64,000 bases of DNA. It comes from Thermohalobaculum sp039026375 (GTDB lineage: Bacteria > Pseudomonadota > Alphaproteobacteria > Rhodobacterales > Rhodobacteraceae). Below, in pieces: positions 8,572 to 17,168 of this stretch (positions are counted from its first letter, which is position 1; every line of letters starts with the position of its first letter). The notes beneath the pieces were generated by a model that searched no databases, had not been told where the DNA came from, and saw nothing but the letters and a program-made list of their open reading frames with translations. Position numbers and translations under genes: made by a program. The stretch is from NCBI GenBank assembly GCA_039026375.1, contig JBCCML010000012.1, forward strand, positions 38,499-102,498. The letters run 5' to 3'.

Positions 8572-9732
8572 TCAGCTATGCACGAGTGCCGGGATCACCC
8601 GGTGCAACGTTTCGATCACGTGGTCCTGCTGATCGCTTGGCAGGCCCGGATAGAATGGCAGGCTGATCGTCTGTCCGCCCCAGCGCATCGCCACGGGGCA
8701 GGCAGCGGCGACATCCGGATAACGGGCCGCATAATAGCCCATCGCTGGCAAGGCGCGATAGTTTACGGTCACCGAGATGCCGGCTTCATTCAACTGAGCA
8801 ATTGCGCGGTCACGCAGACCGTCTTGCCCGTCGCCCACCCCAATGGTGAAAAGATGCCAGGCATTGACGCAATCTGGTGCATCGGCGGGCATCCGCAGAT
8901 CCAGCCCTGCGAGGCCGTTGCGATAGCGCGCAGCCATCGCCGCGCGCCGGGGCAGGAGGGCGTCGATGCGGTCAATCTGGGGCGAAAGCAGCGCTGCCAG
9001 CAGATCCGGCAGGTTCGCCTTGGTCCCCAGCCGGTGCATGTCCCAGTGATTATAGACCCCACCGGCGAAGCGGTCAGCGGCAATTGCGCTCATGCCGTGG
9101 AGGCGTGTCTCGCGCAGGGTCGCAGAAAGACCGGCGTCCCGGCAGATCACCGCGCCTCCCTCGCCGCAGGTGACGTTCTTGGTGGCATAAAAGGAAAAGA
9201 CCGCCGCGTCGGAATAGGCGCCTGGGCGCGTGCCTCGAATCTGGCCTTCAAAGCAGTGGGCGCAATCCTCGATCAGGGCGATCTTTTGACCGGGGGCCGT
9301 GGCATCCAACGCCCTGCGCATCGCTTGCATGTCAACCATCTGGCCATAGAGATGGACGGGGATGACCGCGCGGGTGCGCGGGGTAACCGCGGCAGCCACG
9401 GCCTCCGGGGTGACGAGCAGGGTCTCCGGGTCAACATCGACCATTACGGTCCGGGCACCGAGCAATTCACCCACATTCGCTGAGGCGATGAAGGTCATGG
9501 CCGGTACGACGATTTCGTCTCCTGGTCGTATGCCCAGCGCCAGCAGCACCGCCAGCGCCCCATTTGTCCAACTGTTGACGAGAAGCGCGTGCTCGACCCC
9601 GAAATAGGTCCGCAATCGCTCTTCGACACCGCCGGCTACCTTGCCCGTGGTCAAGAAGGGAGAGCCCAGCACATCGGCTACGGCGCCCGCATCGTCCGAG
9701 CTGAGCCCATGGCGGTAGAAGTCAACTTTCAT
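8572..9732 (-). CDS. DegT/DnrJ/EryC1/StrS-family PLP-dependent sugar aminotransferase
   Basis: A 386-residue PLP enzyme of the sugar-aminotransferase family (VioA, WecE and DesI are relatives). The lysine that forms the internal aldimine is K185 in FSFYATKNVTCGEGG. The Asp that contacts the PLP nitrogen is in ALIEDCAHCFEG, and PAMTFIASANVG is also characteristic. It would convert a 4-keto-6-deoxy nucleotide sugar, the product of an RfbB dehydratase, into the 4-amino sugar using glutamate. It lies directly downstream of the broken rfbB-like gene and upstream of wbqC, both on the same strand. That is the expected order for amino-dideoxy sugar synthesis. Confidence 0.9.
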   Translation of the reverse strand: MKVDFYRHGLSSDDAGAVADVLGSPFLTTGKVAGGVEERLRTYFGVEHALLVNSWTNGALAVLLALGIRPGDEIVVPAMTFIASANVGELLGARTVMVDVDPETLLVTPEAVAAAVTPRTRAVIPVHLYGQMVDMQAMRRALDATAPGQKIALIEDCAHCFEGQIRGTRPGAYSDAAVFSFYATKNVTCGEGGAVICRDAGLSATLRETRLHGMSAIAADRFAGGVYNHWDMHRLGTKANLPDLLAALLSPQIDRIDALLPRRAAMAARYRNGLAGLDLRMPADAPDCVNAWHLFTIGVGDGQDGLRDRAIAQLNEAGISVTVNYRALPAMGYYAARYPDVAAACPVAMRWGGQTISLPFYPGLPSDQQDHVIETLHRVIPALVHS

Positions 9733-9844
9733 CAGCGTTCTGTCCTGCTCTGGTGTGATTCACGGTGCCGTCCCGAACCCTCGACCAACTGCCTTTGCGC
9801 GGTTGGGTAGCAAAAGCCTTGGAAAGCCTTGTGTTGCGCGCCGC

Positions 9845-10789
9845 TCATGCGAACCGTGCAAAATCCAGGCTATCAATGATGCCCGGCAGCGCGTCATCAA
9901 AGACCTTTTGGGGTGCCCAGCCAAGTCTGCGCAGCTCTGTATCGTCCAGGCTATAGCGGACATCCTGGCCCGAACGGTCAGCGACCTCGGTCCAGGCCTC
10001 AGCCTAATCGACCCCCAGATGGGCCGCAATCCGGCGCAGCACCTCGATGTTCTGCAACTCGGTCCCGCTGCCGATATTGTAGATCTGCTGGTGCGTACCC
10101 CGTTCGAGCAGCGCGAGGAGAGCGGACACGGTGTCGTCCACATGTAGCCATGACCGGACATAGCGCCCGTCCCCGTGAAGGATGGCAGGCAGACCACGTT
10201 TCATGCGCCAAGCGCTTTTGGGGATCAGCTTTTCGGGGTACTGGTGCGCGCCGTAATTGTTCGTCGGCCGGGCAATGATCCAATCAACGTCATAGGTCCG
10301 CCCCCAACTCATCACCAGCATGTCTGCCGCAGCCTTTGTGGCAGCGTAAGGGTTCGATGGGATCAGCCGGTCCGTGGAACGATGCGCGCCCTCGAGGATG
10401 TCACCATAGACCTCGTCGGTCGAGATCTGCACCAGCAGCGGGCGTTCCGGTGCCTGTTTGAAACGGATCAACTCCAACAAGTTCTGGGTCCCCAGAAAGT
10501 TTGTTTGACAAAACTTGCGGTTCGAGGTGATCGCGTTGTCAACATGACTTTCGGCGGCAAAATGCACGACCGCATCGCATTCCGGCAGAAAGTCCAGTTC
10601 CGCGACATCCGCCTCGATGAAGCGGTAGTTCGGCTGGGCCGCGAATTCGGCCATTACTTTCAGGTCGGCTGCGTAGCTGATCTTGTCGACATTCTTGACA
10701 AAACAGCCCAGGTCCAACGCTTGGCGCACGAAGTGCTTGCCAATGAAGCCGAGCCCCCCGGTGACTAGAATGATATCGGATTTGCGAAT
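9845..10789 (-). pseudogene. rfbB: dTDP-glucose 4,6-dehydratase (rfbB-like), interrupted by in-frame TAG and lacking an ATG start
   Basis: An extended short-chain dehydrogenase matching dTDP-glucose 4,6-dehydratase. The frame contains the NAD site (VTGGLGFIGKHFV), the catalytic ISTDEVYGD and the Tyr/Lys pair in NPYAATKAAAD. Two lesions are visible. Codon 262 (10004-10006) is TAG, yet the same frame continues to 9845 with the typical family C-terminus (DRSGQDVRYSLDDTELRRL). The reading frame also begins ACC ATT CGC directly after a TAA, with no ATG, GTG or TTG before the NAD motif; an ATT stands where ATG is expected, 7 nt after a GGGGGG run. The full frame is 314 residues. The first in-frame ATG (10729) would lose the NAD motif. 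Possible sequencing error not excluded. Confidence 0.85.
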
Positions 10790-10964
10790 GGTTTAGCCCC
10801 CCGGCGGTCTCAAATATGATTAATACGCCTTTAGGCGATACATGATCGCCCAGCAATCTCAGTTACCAAGTAGGGGCGCCGCGGCGAGTTGCCCTTCCAA
10901 ACTGTCCCTGCGGGTTCCCGACCCAGGCGTTCTGTGCTTCACAGCGGGGATGCTGGGCTGCTGC

Positions 10965-10999
10965 ACGACCCAAGATCTCCATCGAGGTCTTGGGGGTCG
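10965..10999. other. stem-loop in the leader of the large membrane-protein gene
   Basis: A long imperfect inverted repeat (arms built on CCAAGATCTC and GAGGTCTTGG, 9 of 10 matching, 4-nt loop) extended outward by CGACC/GGTCG with a 2-nt bulge. It ends about 20 bases before the ATG at 11019. It could be an mRNA leader structure or a protein-binding site; nothing shows which. Confidence 0.5.
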
Positions 11000-11018
11000 A
11001 GACGGGGGTTAGAGAACG

Positions 11019-13301
11019 ATGGCAGAGCGCAGCAATGCAGCGGTCGGGCCACCCATTGACCCTTCACCCGCCTGGGTCGCGCGCTGGGCCGGGCCGCTTG
11101 CCCTGCTGGTGCTGGTTGCTGCGTTGATCGCGGCATTCCTGATCAAAGCCGATACCCTGCTGACCGGGTTCGATGGCGGCTACATGCGCGATCTGGCCCG
11201 CAGACAGATGGCATGGGGTCTGCCGCCCGGCGTCTTTGGGCCGGATCACATGATGGGCCTGGGCGATCTGGGATTCACCACGAATTTCCAGCTTTTCCCA
11301 GCCTTTCTGGCGGGCTCGCCCTTCGGCACCAGCGATCTGGCAAAAGCAGTGACATATACGATCGTTTTTCTGGAGATTTCGGGCGCCGTCTATCTGTTGG
11401 GCCGCAGACTTGCACTCGGCCCCGTCGCGGCCTGGCTGGCCGCGCTGAGCCTTCCGCTCTTGGCGCTCCCGCTTTTCGAGGCGGGAGCGCTCTATCCGAT
11501 ATACGCGTTGGTACCGCAGATGATGACAACGGTTGCGGTGACCACGTTGATGGGCTGGGCCTTTGTTGGGATTGGGCGCCAAGGTCTGGTGTTGCCGCTG
11601 GTGGTGTTTTTTGCAGGCCTTCTGCATCTGATCTTCTCAGCCATCGTCGTCGTGATCCTGGCGTTGCCGGTCATGCTGCTCTACGCGGTTGCGGGGCTGG
11701 TGACGGCCGCCGGGGCGCGCGAGCGCTGGCTGAAGGCCGGCGCCCTGGCAATGGGCATTGGCATCATGTTGGCGGGACCAGTCTGGTTCCTGCTGGGGCT
11801 GGCGATGAACACAGCCCCATCCTTCTTTGCCGCCGAACTTTGCAGTGACCGCGCCAGCCTGCTGTTCTCGACTATACTGTTCCATGGCAATCTCTTCACC
11901 CTGGCAGGGCCCGGCCTTGCGGGACTGGCGATCGCGGGCGCTATTCTGACGCTGGTCCAGCGCGACGCCGGATCCCCTGCCCGCCGGGCGCTGGCGCTGG
12001 GATTGCTGATCTTCATCATTCTGCTGATCGCCCTGTGGGCCATGACGATGCTGTCGAACTGGTGGGCGGGGCCGTCACCGCTTTACTTCGAGTTCTATGC
12101 GGCCCCCCTCTACGCGATCTTCGCAGCCCACATGTTGGCCTGGATAGCACACCAGACGAGAGCTCGAGGATGGCCATGGATCGCTCAGCGGCTGGTGCGC
12201 TTGCCAGAGCGGTGGCAAATTGACCACCCGTCCATGCCTCGGGTCCTGCATCTGATCCTCAATCGGGCTGTAGCCATAGCCCCCCGCACGGGCGTGACGC
12301 TGGGCGCCGCCGCCTTGGCGCTGGGCTTTGCCGCCTTCACCAAGACTCCGGCAAACACCTTTCCCTATCCGCCGGCGCAAACTTCCCTAACCCAGGCATT
12401 GGCCGCAGATCTAGCGCTGAACCCTGACGCGGAGTTTCGCGGGCGAGTCGCGACCCTAACCGGCCAGACGCTCGCGGACCCGGTGCGCTGGGTCGATCTG
12501 CACTACCACGACCTTGCCTTGGGCGGCGCGTTCGGAAACCCCCATCGCCTCGTCGGGCTGACGCACTTCGGGATCCCAACGCTCTTTCCGTACACATCCA
12601 GTCTCTCGCCTGGGATCTATGCCATCGCATCGCGGCTGTTGGCCCTGCCCGGGGACCGGCAGACGCGTTCGACGCTGACGATGCGACGCTACAATCCCAG
12701 GATCTTGGCCATGCTGGGGGTCGCCGCCGTGATCATCGACGCACCCCTCGCCGGGGTCTCCCAGATCGCCAGTCCGACGAACAACGATGTCGCGCTCTTT
12801 GCTTATCAGGTTCCAGAGCCCAACCGGGGTAACTACGCGCCAGCGCGCATAGCCAGCGGCCAGGATGCGGCGACGATCCTGGCAGCCATGGCCGCAAACG
12901 ATTTCGATCCTCGGGCGGTTGCCTATGTCGACCTGCCTGCAGATCTGCCCGGCATCACGTCCCAGACCCCGCTTGCCCCGCTCTTGAGCGCCCGATTGAG
13001 GGTCACACGCAAGGGCTGGCATGTCACGGCGGATAGTCCAGGCCGGGCGCTTCTGCTGCTGCCTGTCGAGTTCTCGGCCTGTTTGAGCGCCACGGCCACC
13101 AGTGGCGCCCCTCGCCTCGTCCGCACCAATCTGGTTCTGACCGGGGTGCTGTTCGAAGGTCGGCTGGACATGAAACTGACCCATCGCCACGGGCCCCTAA
13201 CCAACCCGTTCTGCCGGCTGCAGGACCGGGCAGCGTTCAAGTCCCTGGGGTTGGACACCCTGCCTGCTCCTGAATGGGTCGGACGCGTCACCGAGGAGTA
13301 A
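11019..13301 (+). CDS. large polytopic membrane protein, GT-C-like, function unknown
   Basis: A 760-residue protein. The first half is membrane-embedded, with roughly ten hydrophobic segments between residues 25 and 380. A soluble, probably periplasmic C-terminal region follows (about 440-760). An acidic loop after the first segment (GFDGGYMRDLARRQ, then FGPDHMMGLGD) recalls the first periplasmic loop of GT-C glycosyltransferases and YfhO-like proteins, which use lipid-linked sugars. I cannot assign it to a named family. It is the only plus-strand gene of the glycan region and diverges from the rfbB remnant across 230 bp that include a stem-loop. A role in glycan polymerisation or transfer is an inference. 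Confidence 0.7.
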   Translation: MAERSNAAVGPPIDPSPAWVARWAGPLALLVLVAALIAAFLIKADTLLTGFDGGYMRDLARRQMAWGLPPGVFGPDHMMGLGDLGFTTNFQLFPAFLAGSPFGTSDLAKAVTYTIVFLEISGAVYLLGRRLALGPVAAWLAALSLPLLALPLFEAGALYPIYALVPQMMTTVAVTTLMGWAFVGIGRQGLVLPLVVFFAGLLHLIFSAIVVVILALPVMLLYAVAGLVTAAGARERWLKAGALAMGIGIMLAGPVWFLLGLAMNTAPSFFAAELCSDRASLLFSTILFHGNLFTLAGPGLAGLAIAGAILTLVQRDAGSPARRALALGLLIFIILLIALWAMTMLSNWWAGPSPLYFEFYAAPLYAIFAAHMLAWIAHQTRARGWPWIAQRLVRLPERWQIDHPSMPRVLHLILNRAVAIAPRTGVTLGAAALALGFAAFTKTPANTFPYPPAQTSLTQALAADLALNPDAEFRGRVATLTGQTLADPVRWVDLHYHDLALGGAFGNPHRLVGLTHFGIPTLFPYTSSLSPGIYAIASRLLALPGDRQTRSTLTMRRYNPRILAMLGVAAVIIDAPLAGVSQIASPTNNDVALFAYQVPEPNRGNYAPARIASGQDAATILAAMAANDFDPRAVAYVDLPADLPGITSQTPLAPLLSARLRVTRKGWHVTADSPGRALLLLPVEFSACLSATATSGAPRLVRTNLVLTGVLFEGRLDMKLTHRHGPLTNPFCRLQDRAAFKSLGLDTLPAPEWVGRVTEE

Positions 13302-13730
13302 GCCCGCGCTCCGCAGGGTCGCGTGCACAGTGACCCGTGACCGTCGACAGCAAATCCCCGTCGTTTGCCGTCATCGCTGTGACTGCGGGCACCCGCGTAC
13401 ACAAGGTGCGAAATGCTGGGTAGCGACGAGAGGTTCCCGAGAGCGCTGGGGTGGCTGCCCCCGAGCGAGCGATCAGGATTGAGGCGGAGCGTAGGAAGCC
13501 GTCTCAAATTCTTTGGCCGTTACCTGGACCGTTACCCGAAGACCCGTTGTCTACATCGGCTTGCGCCGACTCCTCTCGTCGCTGTGATGATAATCGCGCT
13601 AAACTGGCTCCGCGTCATTGGCTGAGAGTCGCATTGTTTGTTGTCCATGTGTCTCACGTAGACACAATCTCGACATTACACATCCTACGCAGGCATCCGT
13701 TCGCATAGGCGATTCTACTGATGGTTGGGG
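13302..13730. other. intergenic region before the AraC-type gene
   Basis: About 430 bases without a convincing gene. It holds a perfect 7-bp inverted repeat (13648-13666), a 12-bp near-repeat containing CCGTTACC twice (about 13520-13543), and AT-richer sequence just before the regulator gene. Short open frames here lack recognisable motifs or ribosome sites. Confidence 0.5.
13648..13666. promoter_or_regulatory. perfect inverted repeat, candidate operator
   Basis: TGTGTCT-CACGT-AGACACA, a perfect 7-bp dyad with a 5-bp spacer, about 65-85 bases upstream of the AraC-type regulator gene. The size and symmetry fit a dimeric repressor or activator site, possibly autoregulation. No consensus was recognised. 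Confidence 0.45.
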
Positions 13731-14798
13731 ATGCAAATTATCGGTATCGTAGAATTCATGAAGGTACCATCATACCGTCTTAGGCCGACCAACAACGACA
13801 TCGCTGGCTGCATTGAAAGCTGGCGGGAGGCACGACGGGACCTTCACGATGTGCTCCCGGTCGCGGGTGATTTCTCCAACTCATACTTCCGGACGTCCTC
13901 GTACCGAGTCGACAACATTGTCTTCTCTAAGACACGGATGCGTAACCTCATTCTGCAACGCCGAGACCGTCATCTGCACGACGACGAAAGCAGCTTCCTG
14001 CGCGTTCGACTGTTCGAGACCGACGGTGCCGTCAACCTATCGGATGGCACACCGATCAAGACCAACCGCGGGCAGATTTCCGTCCTGGACTATTCGCGGG
14101 CATCCGACATGGTGACCACGGATATGTTGCAGATCGGGGTCTATGTCCCCCACGCTGCAATCGGGTACGACACCCGCAAACACCCGACAGACATCTGCTT
14201 TAACGCTGGGACATCCGCAGCCCGCATTCTAGCGAATGCCATCCGCTCGTATTACGCGGAACTACACGAACTGGACGTTGATCATGCCGCGCAGGTTGCG
14301 TCCAGCTTCACCGGCATGCTCGCCGGGCTGGTGGATGGGGGTGCGATGTCCCATGACGAACGGTCTGTTCGGCGCGCGCGTGTCAACGCCATGTGCAACT
14401 TTCTCGAGCATCAGTTGAAGGATCCCAGCCTCAGCATATCGGCCCTGGAAAAAAGCTTCGGCGCATCGCGTGCCACGATCTTCCGGGACTTCTCCGATTA
14501 CGGGGGCGTTGGGAAATACATCCAAGCCCGCCGGCTGGAACGGGCGTTCTCTGAACTGTCCGACGCATCCCCCCGCCGCGGCGTCGTGACGAGCGTGGCG
14601 GAAGCCTGGGGCTTTACGTCTTCGGCGCACTTCAACCGTTTGTTCCGGGCCCGGTACGGATTCTCGCCGGGCTCTGCCGTCGGTCTGCGTGCCCAGAAAG
14701 CGGAAGAGCTGCAAGCGAGTGACGCCCAACAGCCTGAAGGGTCAGCTGATATGCAGGGTGACGCGGGAACATTGCGGGGGTGGTTGGATACGCTTTAA
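13731..14798 (+). CDS. AraC-family transcriptional regulator
   Basis: A regulator of about 355 residues. The first 200 residues resemble the AraC-binding-like (cupin-related) domain, with strands such as FLRVRLFETDGAV and GQISVLDYSR. The last 110 residues contain the two helix-turn-helix units of AraC/XylS proteins: LSISALEKSFGASRATIFRDF and VTSVAEAWGFTSSAHFNRLF, followed by the family signature RARYGFSPG. The start is uncertain: a TTG lies at 13725, ATG at 13731 and another ATG at 13758, none with a strong ribosome site. Its neighbours are the large membrane protein on the left and the convergent TylF-like methyltransferase gene on the right. The target is unknown; a dyad lies upstream. Confidence 0.88.
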   Translation: MQIIGIVEFMKVPSYRLRPTNNDIAGCIESWREARRDLHDVLPVAGDFSNSYFRTSSYRVDNIVFSKTRMRNLILQRRDRHLHDDESSFLRVRLFETDGAVNLSDGTPIKTNRGQISVLDYSRASDMVTTDMLQIGVYVPHAAIGYDTRKHPTDICFNAGTSAARILANAIRSYYAELHELDVDHAAQVASSFTGMLAGLVDGGAMSHDERSVRRARVNAMCNFLEHQLKDPSLSISALEKSFGASRATIFRDFSDYGGVGKYIQARRLERAFSELSDASPRRGVVTSVAEAWGFTSSAHFNRLFRARYGFSPGSAVGLRAQKAEELQASDAQQPEGSADMQGDAGTLRGWLDTL

Positions 14799-14865
14799 TC
14801 GGCGGTTTCCTTCTGACTTGGCTGAGGCCATGGCCAGCGAAAAAACACCTGGAACCGGTCTGTAG

Positions 14866-15825
14866 CTAGATCTCGATCAGTGGGCGCCCCTCAGCGCCTG
14901 GAACGTCCATATCGTCCCAGTAGGGCGCCAAGCAGGACCAAAAATCATAGATGTCCGCGGAGTTGTGTCCGCTGCCCTGAAGGATACCCTTCAGCTTTTT
15001 GGCCATGGCAAGATCAACCGGTGCATCCTGCAACGCGATGCAAGCTTCGTCGACGCACGCGCGAAGCTGAGGCAGATCGCGCAGCAGATCAAAGCTGTAG
15101 CGGTTCCCGTCAATCGCGCGGTGGTGGCCGGGCCCGGCCTCTTCCCCCTTGAAGACAACCACGCTGTAGGGGAACGAGATCTGGTAGACAGGAGATAGCC
15201 CTTGCGCTGCAAAGTATGTCTCTGCCGCGCGCGCCGGCCCCCTGGCGTGGTGAAAAAAGTCGTCGATCACCATGACCCCGCCATCGACCAAACGGGGGTA
15301 AAAGAACTCCAGCGCATCCAAAACCGGATCGTAAAGGTCCAGATCGACATGGACAAAGGCGTAGCTATCCGGCGATTCAAACTGTTCCAAGCTGTCCTTT
15401 AGGAAGCCTGGGACGACCCGGACCGTGTCTGCCAGACCGCGCTGACGGACCTCCGCCTCGAAGCGTTTCTTCAGATCCCCTGCATTGCGATCAGCGCCAT
15501 AGTCACCTTTGCGGAAGTACGCATTGTCGTGCTTTGGGTCAGGCGCCGGCAGTCCAACAAAGCTGTCGAACGCGTAGAGGTGCCTGCCAAGGCGCTCGGC
15601 ATGTTGCGCCAGAAACAATGACATCCCACCCAGGGCCACGCCGCATTCCGCGAAGGCACCGGCAAGCTGATCGCCACGCTCCCGAAGGATCTTCCCATAC
15701 AGGATCTGCCCCCACGGAAACGGCGGATGCAGGGATAGGTTGGCCAGGTCGGCGGCCAACTTACAGTCGGGGTCGTCCGGATAGCGCTCGGGTATCGATT
15801 GAAAGAGTTGATAGGGCCAGGACAT
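14866..15825 (-). CDS. TylF/MycF-like SAM-dependent methyltransferase
   Basis: A 319-residue protein whose first 220 residues match the TylF (macrocin O-methyltransferase) family. Signals are FAECGVALGGMSLFLA for the SAM site, an acidic strand end (LYAFDSFVGLPAPD), the metal-site region FVHVDLDLYDPVLDAL and the DD pair in VMVIDDFFHHARG. TylF-type enzymes need Mg and methylate sugar hydroxyls. The last 90 residues (from about 230) form an extension rich in Leu and Ala that I do not recognise. It lies downstream of the RTX gene on the same strand, about 100 bp away. Sugar O-methylation in the glycan region is an inference. Confidence 0.8.
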   Translation of the reverse strand: MSWPYQLFQSIPERYPDDPDCKLAADLANLSLHPPFPWGQILYGKILRERGDQLAGAFAECGVALGGMSLFLAQHAERLGRHLYAFDSFVGLPAPDPKHDNAYFRKGDYGADRNAGDLKKRFEAEVRQRGLADTVRVVPGFLKDSLEQFESPDSYAFVHVDLDLYDPVLDALEFFYPRLVDGGVMVIDDFFHHARGPARAAETYFAAQGLSPVYQISFPYSVVVFKGEEAGPGHHRAIDGNRYSFDLLRDLPQLRACVDEACIALQDAPVDLAMAKKLKGILQGSGHNSADIYDFWSCLAPYWDDMDVPGAEGRPLIEI

Positions 15826-15928
15826 TCGAAACCCACCGCGGTCACCATTTCACAGACAAAGGGATATTCAGACCGCCCGTGGATCTCAACCGCGGTCCAG
15901 CAAAGCCCCCCGGTATCGACGCCCGCGA

Positions 15929-16840
15929 TCAGACAAAGACGAAGTCATCCGTGCCGACCATGTCGGCTGTCGTGCCTTCCAGGAACACCGTGTAGACGTC
16001 CGCTGGCCCATCCGGCGCCTGGATGACCGTGACCAGGGTGCCGAACGCGCCCTGGTATTCGATCTCCGTTGCCGACCACGTGGCCTCACCCTCGTAGGGC
16101 AGATGGAACATCAAGACGTCGTCGCCATCCTGATCAAAGTCCATGACCCGGTCGGGGCCGTTCGCACTGCTTTCCTCCGGGGCTGCCCATTCGAACGTGT
16201 CATTGCCGCCGCCACCCCAGACCTGGTCGCCACGGTCGTTACCGGCACCGCCCATCCCTGGCCGGATCGTGTCGTCCCCATCGTTGCCGAAGATTATGTC
16301 TTGGCCCTTGCCGCCGGAAAGCGTGTTGCCGCCGATCCCGTCGCTGCCGACGATAACGTCGTTAAAAATGGTGCCGATGATGTTCTCGACGTTCTTGAAC
16401 GTGTCGCCCCAGCTTTCGCCGCTGAAGCCCATCCCGATCTTCAGGTTAACATTGATGGCGGAGCCTGCCGCCGAATAGTCGACAGTATCGATACCAGAGC
16501 CGCCGTCGAAATCGTCGGCCCCCAGACCCCCGATCATCAGGTCATTCCCGGTACCCCCGAACAAATCGTCGTCACCGATACCGCCATTCAACCAGTCATC
16601 ATCAGCGCCGCCATACAACTTGTCGTCCCCGCCATTGCCGAACAGGACGTCGTTGTTGCCGTTGCCAAACATGTTGTCCGAGAACGCATCACCCACGAAC
16701 CAATCCTTGCCGCTGACACCGATGAAGTAGGACTTCCAGCCCGGATCCTCGTAGTACCCACCCCAGTGCGTGGCATAGTAGTAGTACGGATTTGCCCATG
16801 GCAGGATGGGCGCGAAGCTGCTGGTCTGAAAGCTGAGCAT
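15929..16840 (-). CDS. RTX (haemolysin-type Ca-binding repeat) secreted protein
   Basis: A 303-residue acidic protein. A Tyr/Trp-rich N-terminal 60 residues precede tandem nonapeptide repeats of the GGxGxDxLx type (for example GNGGDDKLYGGADDDWLNGG and FGGTGNDLMIGGLGADD) at about residues 55-115, with a second set at 175-215. They form a calcium-binding parallel beta roll. The C-terminal end (TDDFVFV) fits the uncleaved hydrophobic signal for type I secretion. No secretion genes are adjacent. The start at 16840 is chosen because GGAGAGAG lies 5 nt upstream; the frame is open to an ATG at 16870. Two palindromes lie upstream. No catalytic domain is visible, so it may be a structural or matrix protein. 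Confidence 0.85.
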   Translation of the reverse strand: MLSFQTSSFAPILPWANPYYYYATHWGGYYEDPGWKSYFIGVSGKDWFVGDAFSDNMFGNGNNDVLFGNGGDDKLYGGADDDWLNGGIGDDDLFGGTGNDLMIGGLGADDFDGGSGIDTVDYSAAGSAINVNLKIGMGFSGESWGDTFKNVENIIGTIFNDVIVGSDGIGGNTLSGGKGQDIIFGNDGDDTIRPGMGGAGNDRGDQVWGGGGNDTFEWAAPEESSANGPDRVMDFDQDGDDVLMFHLPYEGEATWSATEIEYQGAFGTLVTVIQAPDGPADVYTVFLEGTTADMVGTDDFVFV

Positions 16841-16898
16841 GGTCTCTCTCCTGTCCGTGTGTCTAGACAAGAGCCTGCTCCAGCCGGCTGTTACTTTC

Positions 16899-16914
16899 TG
16901 TAGCAGCCGCTACA
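16899..16914. promoter_or_regulatory. palindrome copy 1, candidate operator of the RTX gene
   Basis: TGTAGCAGCCGCTACA, 6-bp arms TGTAGC/GCTACA. It is followed on the minus strand by AGAAA, as is copy 2, so 13 bases including the right arm are shared. It lies about 60 bases upstream of the RTX start codon. Confidence 0.55.
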
Positions 16915-16941
16915 CAAACCACTGATAAAATTGGGATTTTC

Positions 16942-16957
16942 TGTAGCAGCTGTTACA
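16942..16957. promoter_or_regulatory. palindrome copy 2, candidate operator of the RTX gene
   Basis: TGTAGCAGCTGTTACA, nearly symmetrical. It is centred 43 bp from copy 1, close to four helical turns, so proteins bound at both sites would face the same side of the DNA. Confidence 0.55.
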
Positions 16958-17168
16958 AACTAGCCGTACTTGCCGGCGCAATCTCCTCCGCGCCAATGAA
17001 AGCGCCGCTACCATTCCGACCGATGGCTTGGGCGCCGAACTGGGCCCAGATGACACGGGACGACAGGCCGAAACACGGGGGGTCGACAACGTGCAGAGTG
17101 CCTGCCTCGATGATGGCAGCGATCGTTTTCCCCAGACAGCGCGTAGCAGCGTTGGTAAGGCTGGGCCC

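Larger units (their letters stand above)
16841..17168. other. divergent intergenic region with a double palindrome
   Basis: About 330 bases between the RTX gene (minus) and a hypothetical gene (plus). It holds two copies of a TGTAGCAGC-type palindrome, listed separately, and a partial half-site (CTGTTAC) near 16888. The rest contains short open frames without support. Confidence 0.55.
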
